A program made the translations under genes and the position numbers. Below the pieces are notes generated by a model. That model ran no database searches and was not told the DNA's origin. It was given only the letters and a program-made list of their open reading frames with translations. From Croceitalea marina (GTDB lineage: Bacteria > Bacteroidota > Bacteroidia > Flavobacteriales > Flavobacteriaceae), in assembly GCF_042684265.1 (NCBI RefSeq), contig NZ_JBHULB010000017.1, forward strand, positions 62,001 to 126,000: 64,000 bases of DNA, given 5' to 3'. This document shows positions 62,743-64,000 of this stretch, piece by piece. The first letter of the stretch is position 1. Each line of letters begins with the position of its first letter.

Positions 62743-63303
62743 TTATTCAGAATCCTTTAAAACCTTCAAATCTTCTAGTTCTTTCTTAATTTGTTTTGCT
62801 ATAAATAACCCTAATACCAGTGATATCACAATTGAGGATACTACAATATAGTTATAGAAGCCAGTACTAAGACTAGCTTCAAATAAGGGTAAGAGAACAA
62901 CGAAACCAATACCATACAGTATCACTATTACTGGTGTTACAACAAAGTGTACAATTCTTCTTTCTGAATAATACTTTAACAATTCTTTCTTAAATATTCT
63001 ACTGTTTCTACCTCTGTTTACTTTCTTAATCTTTTTGATGCTTAAGATCTCAATGATAATACGAACGACCAAACTCCCCGTCATGAGCGCCAGACCCAAT
63101 ATAACTTGTTTGTTGTTGTATCCTGAAATATAGAAGAAGAAGCCCAATAAAACCAAACAAGTCCCAAAAAGAACGCAATTGGTTATCTTTTGTTTGTTCT
63201 TGATCTTCGCTATTTCTTGCACTAGTATTTGAAACCCCTCTTTAGGTGGCCTGATCTCCTCCTGCTTGTTCCATTTAGATTGTATTTCGTCAAAACTATT
63301 CAT
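62743..63303 (-). CDS. Membrane protein paired with an ECF sigma factor (putative anti-sigma)
   Basis: A 186-residue protein from ATG at 63303 (MNSFDEIQSKWNKQEEIRPP); an earlier start in frame is rejected. About four transmembrane helices are visible in two pairs (TNCVLFGTCLVLLGFFFYIS, VILGLALMTGSLVV, VVTPVIVILYGIGFVVLL, YIVVSSIVISLVLGLFI). The cytosolic N-terminus of 40 residues could hold the sigma factor. It overlaps the sigma gene by eight bases, which is why an anti-sigma role is suggested, but no standard anti-sigma motif was recognised. Confidence 0.6.
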   Translation of the reverse strand: MNSFDEIQSKWNKQEEIRPPKEGFQILVQEIAKIKNKQKITNCVLFGTCLVLLGFFFYISGYNNKQVILGLALMTGSLVVRIIIEILSIKKIKKVNRGRNSRIFKKELLKYYSERRIVHFVVTPVIVILYGIGFVVLLPLFEASLSTGFYNYIVVSSIVISLVLGLFIAKQIKKELEDLKVLKDSE

Positions 63304-63790
63304 GATGTACGCATTTAGTAAGTTCATTTTTTATACGGTGTATTCTTGTTCTAATAGCCTCATGCTTTATACCGATAACTTCTGCAATTTCCTTCTGCGG
63401 AAACCCTTCTAACTCTAATAAGATTATTGCCTTATTCGTTTCAGAAAGTTTATTGATGCAACTATGCAAGCTCTCAAACATTTTTTCTCTATCAGTTGTA
63501 GGAACTTCTTCTGGTGTTTCAGGAATTGTATCTGCCGTATATATTTTCACTTTCTTTTTGATTATTCGTAACTGTGAGAGACAGGTGTTTACCGTAATTC
63601 TATAAATCCATGTTGATACCTTGCTGTCATTTCTAAAATCATCTAGATTATCCCAAACCCTTATAAATACCTCTTGAGTAAGATCTTTTGCCTCGTCTTG
63701 ATTACCTGCCAAGTATCCAAGACAAAGTCGCATGACTTTATCGTAGTTTGAATTATAAATCTCTTGAAATGTCTTTTGTTTTTCTTTCAT
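63296..63790 (-). CDS. ECF-type RNA polymerase sigma factor
   Basis: A 164-residue sigma factor. Region 2 is YNSNYDKVMRLCLGYLAGNQ, then DLTQEVFIRVWDNLDDFR and VSTWIYRITVNTCLSQLR. Region 4 is INKLSETNKAIILLELEGFP, QKEIAEVIGIKHEAIRTRIH. It is followed by the membrane partner gene with an eight-base overlap. The end of an alpha/beta hydrolase gene lies two bases upstream. Confidence 0.92.
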   Translation of the reverse strand: MKEKQKTFQEIYNSNYDKVMRLCLGYLAGNQDEAKDLTQEVFIRVWDNLDDFRNDSKVSTWIYRITVNTCLSQLRIIKKKVKIYTADTIPETPEEVPTTDREKMFESLHSCINKLSETNKAIILLELEGFPQKEIAEVIGIKHEAIRTRIHRIKNELTKCVHHE

Positions 63791-63792
63791 CC

Positions 63793-64000
63793 TTATTTTA
63801 AAGCGGCCACTACTTTATCTAAAAACCATTCTGGTTTGTCGTACATAATAAAATGTGCAGAATCTTCGACATACTCAATATTATAGTTTTTTAGCTTCTT
63901 ATATTGCCTCTCAAACGTCGTTTTTACCATCTCTAATCCGTAAGGTTTTGTGGCACCCAGAATTGTAACAGGAATAGCTATTTTAGCAATATCCTCCCTT
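63793..64000 (-). CDS. Alpha/beta hydrolase, C-terminal fragment (cut by window edge)
   Basis: The frame is open to base 64000 and ends with TAA at 63793-63795. The last 69 residues include IPVTILGATKPYG, a late core strand, and SAHFIMYDKPEWF, which contains the catalytic His of the alpha/beta hydrolase triad. The nucleophile lies outside the window. Two bases separate it from the ECF sigma gene downstream, so they may be co-transcribed. Confidence 0.75.
   Translation of the reverse strand, partial: REDIAKIAIPVTILGATKPYGLEMVKTTFERQYKKLKNYNIEYVEDSAHFIMYDKPEWFLDKVVAALK

Noticed and set aside
1..64000. CRISPR array, rRNA, tRNA or complete mobile element
   Set aside because: No regularly spaced direct repeats, no tRNA-like cloverleaf and no transposase or integrase-like protein could be recognised by eye.

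Overview
The window reads as chromosome of a member of the Bacteroidota, most likely the family Flavobacteriaceae. The evidence is AT-rich DNA, a gldH gliding and type IX secretion lipoprotein gene, lineage-typical families (DUF6090, DUF4292, DUF2721, choice-of-anchor B, an HU-SPOR protein), many short lipoprotein signal peptides, and several Bacteroidota-type -7 promoter elements (TAnnTTTG). A lipoprotein sulfatase and a Tat-exported Gfo/Idh/MocA oxidoreductase suggest polysaccharide use and a possibly marine habitat, but the genus cannot be fixed. No rRNA, tRNA, CRISPR array, transposase or integrase was seen.

Layout. 1-3 kb: two surface lipoproteins with beta-propeller-like repeats, cut by the left edge. 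3-7.5 kb: oxidoreductase, thiL, a zinc-finger-like small protein and brnQ. 7.5-9.3 kb: an AbiH-type phage-defence gene between short repeats, then a small membrane protein that looks frameshifted. 9.3-17.6 kb: pepP, an exported BNR/VPS10 protein, DUF2721, a peroxiredoxin-like protein, and a rimK / AstE-like overlapping pair. 17.8-21.3 kb: the sdhCAB respiratory complex. 21.3-24.9 kb: an orphan vsr-like nuclease, an aminotransferase, a serine hydrolase, an acetyltransferase and a 35-residue ORF with its own terminator. 25-32.7 kb: a hybrid histidine kinase facing a minus-strand run ricT-gldH-PBP1A-CoA transferase A-(zinc-ribbon membrane protein)-CoA transferase B. 33-43 kb: accessory exported proteins, including five consecutive exported hydrolase-like genes (the last one frameshifted) divergent from a LytS/LytR-type two-component pair. 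43-53.4 kb: trhO, recA, an ECF sigma factor with a membrane-anchored beta-barrel fusion, plsC, a YmgE/GlsB-type protein, trpS, dprA, HU-SPOR and a thioesterase. 53.4-60.4 kb: an envelope run (flippase, DUF6090, dut, nucleotidyltransferase, TPR, DUF4292, EnvC-like). 60.4-64 kb: a lipoprotein, the sulfatase, a second ECF sigma factor with a membrane partner, and a truncated alpha/beta hydrolase at the right edge.

Most of the window is housekeeping or envelope biology. The parts that most deserve a second look are the LytTR-linked exported hydrolase cluster (35-43 kb), the repeat-bracketed AbiH gene with SIR2-like motif order, the sigma factor whose partner joins an inner-membrane anchor to an outer-membrane barrel, the 35-residue ORF, the RimK/AstE-like overlapping pair, and two apparent single-base frameshifts. 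All family assignments come from reading the sequence and remembered family hallmarks; no searches were run.
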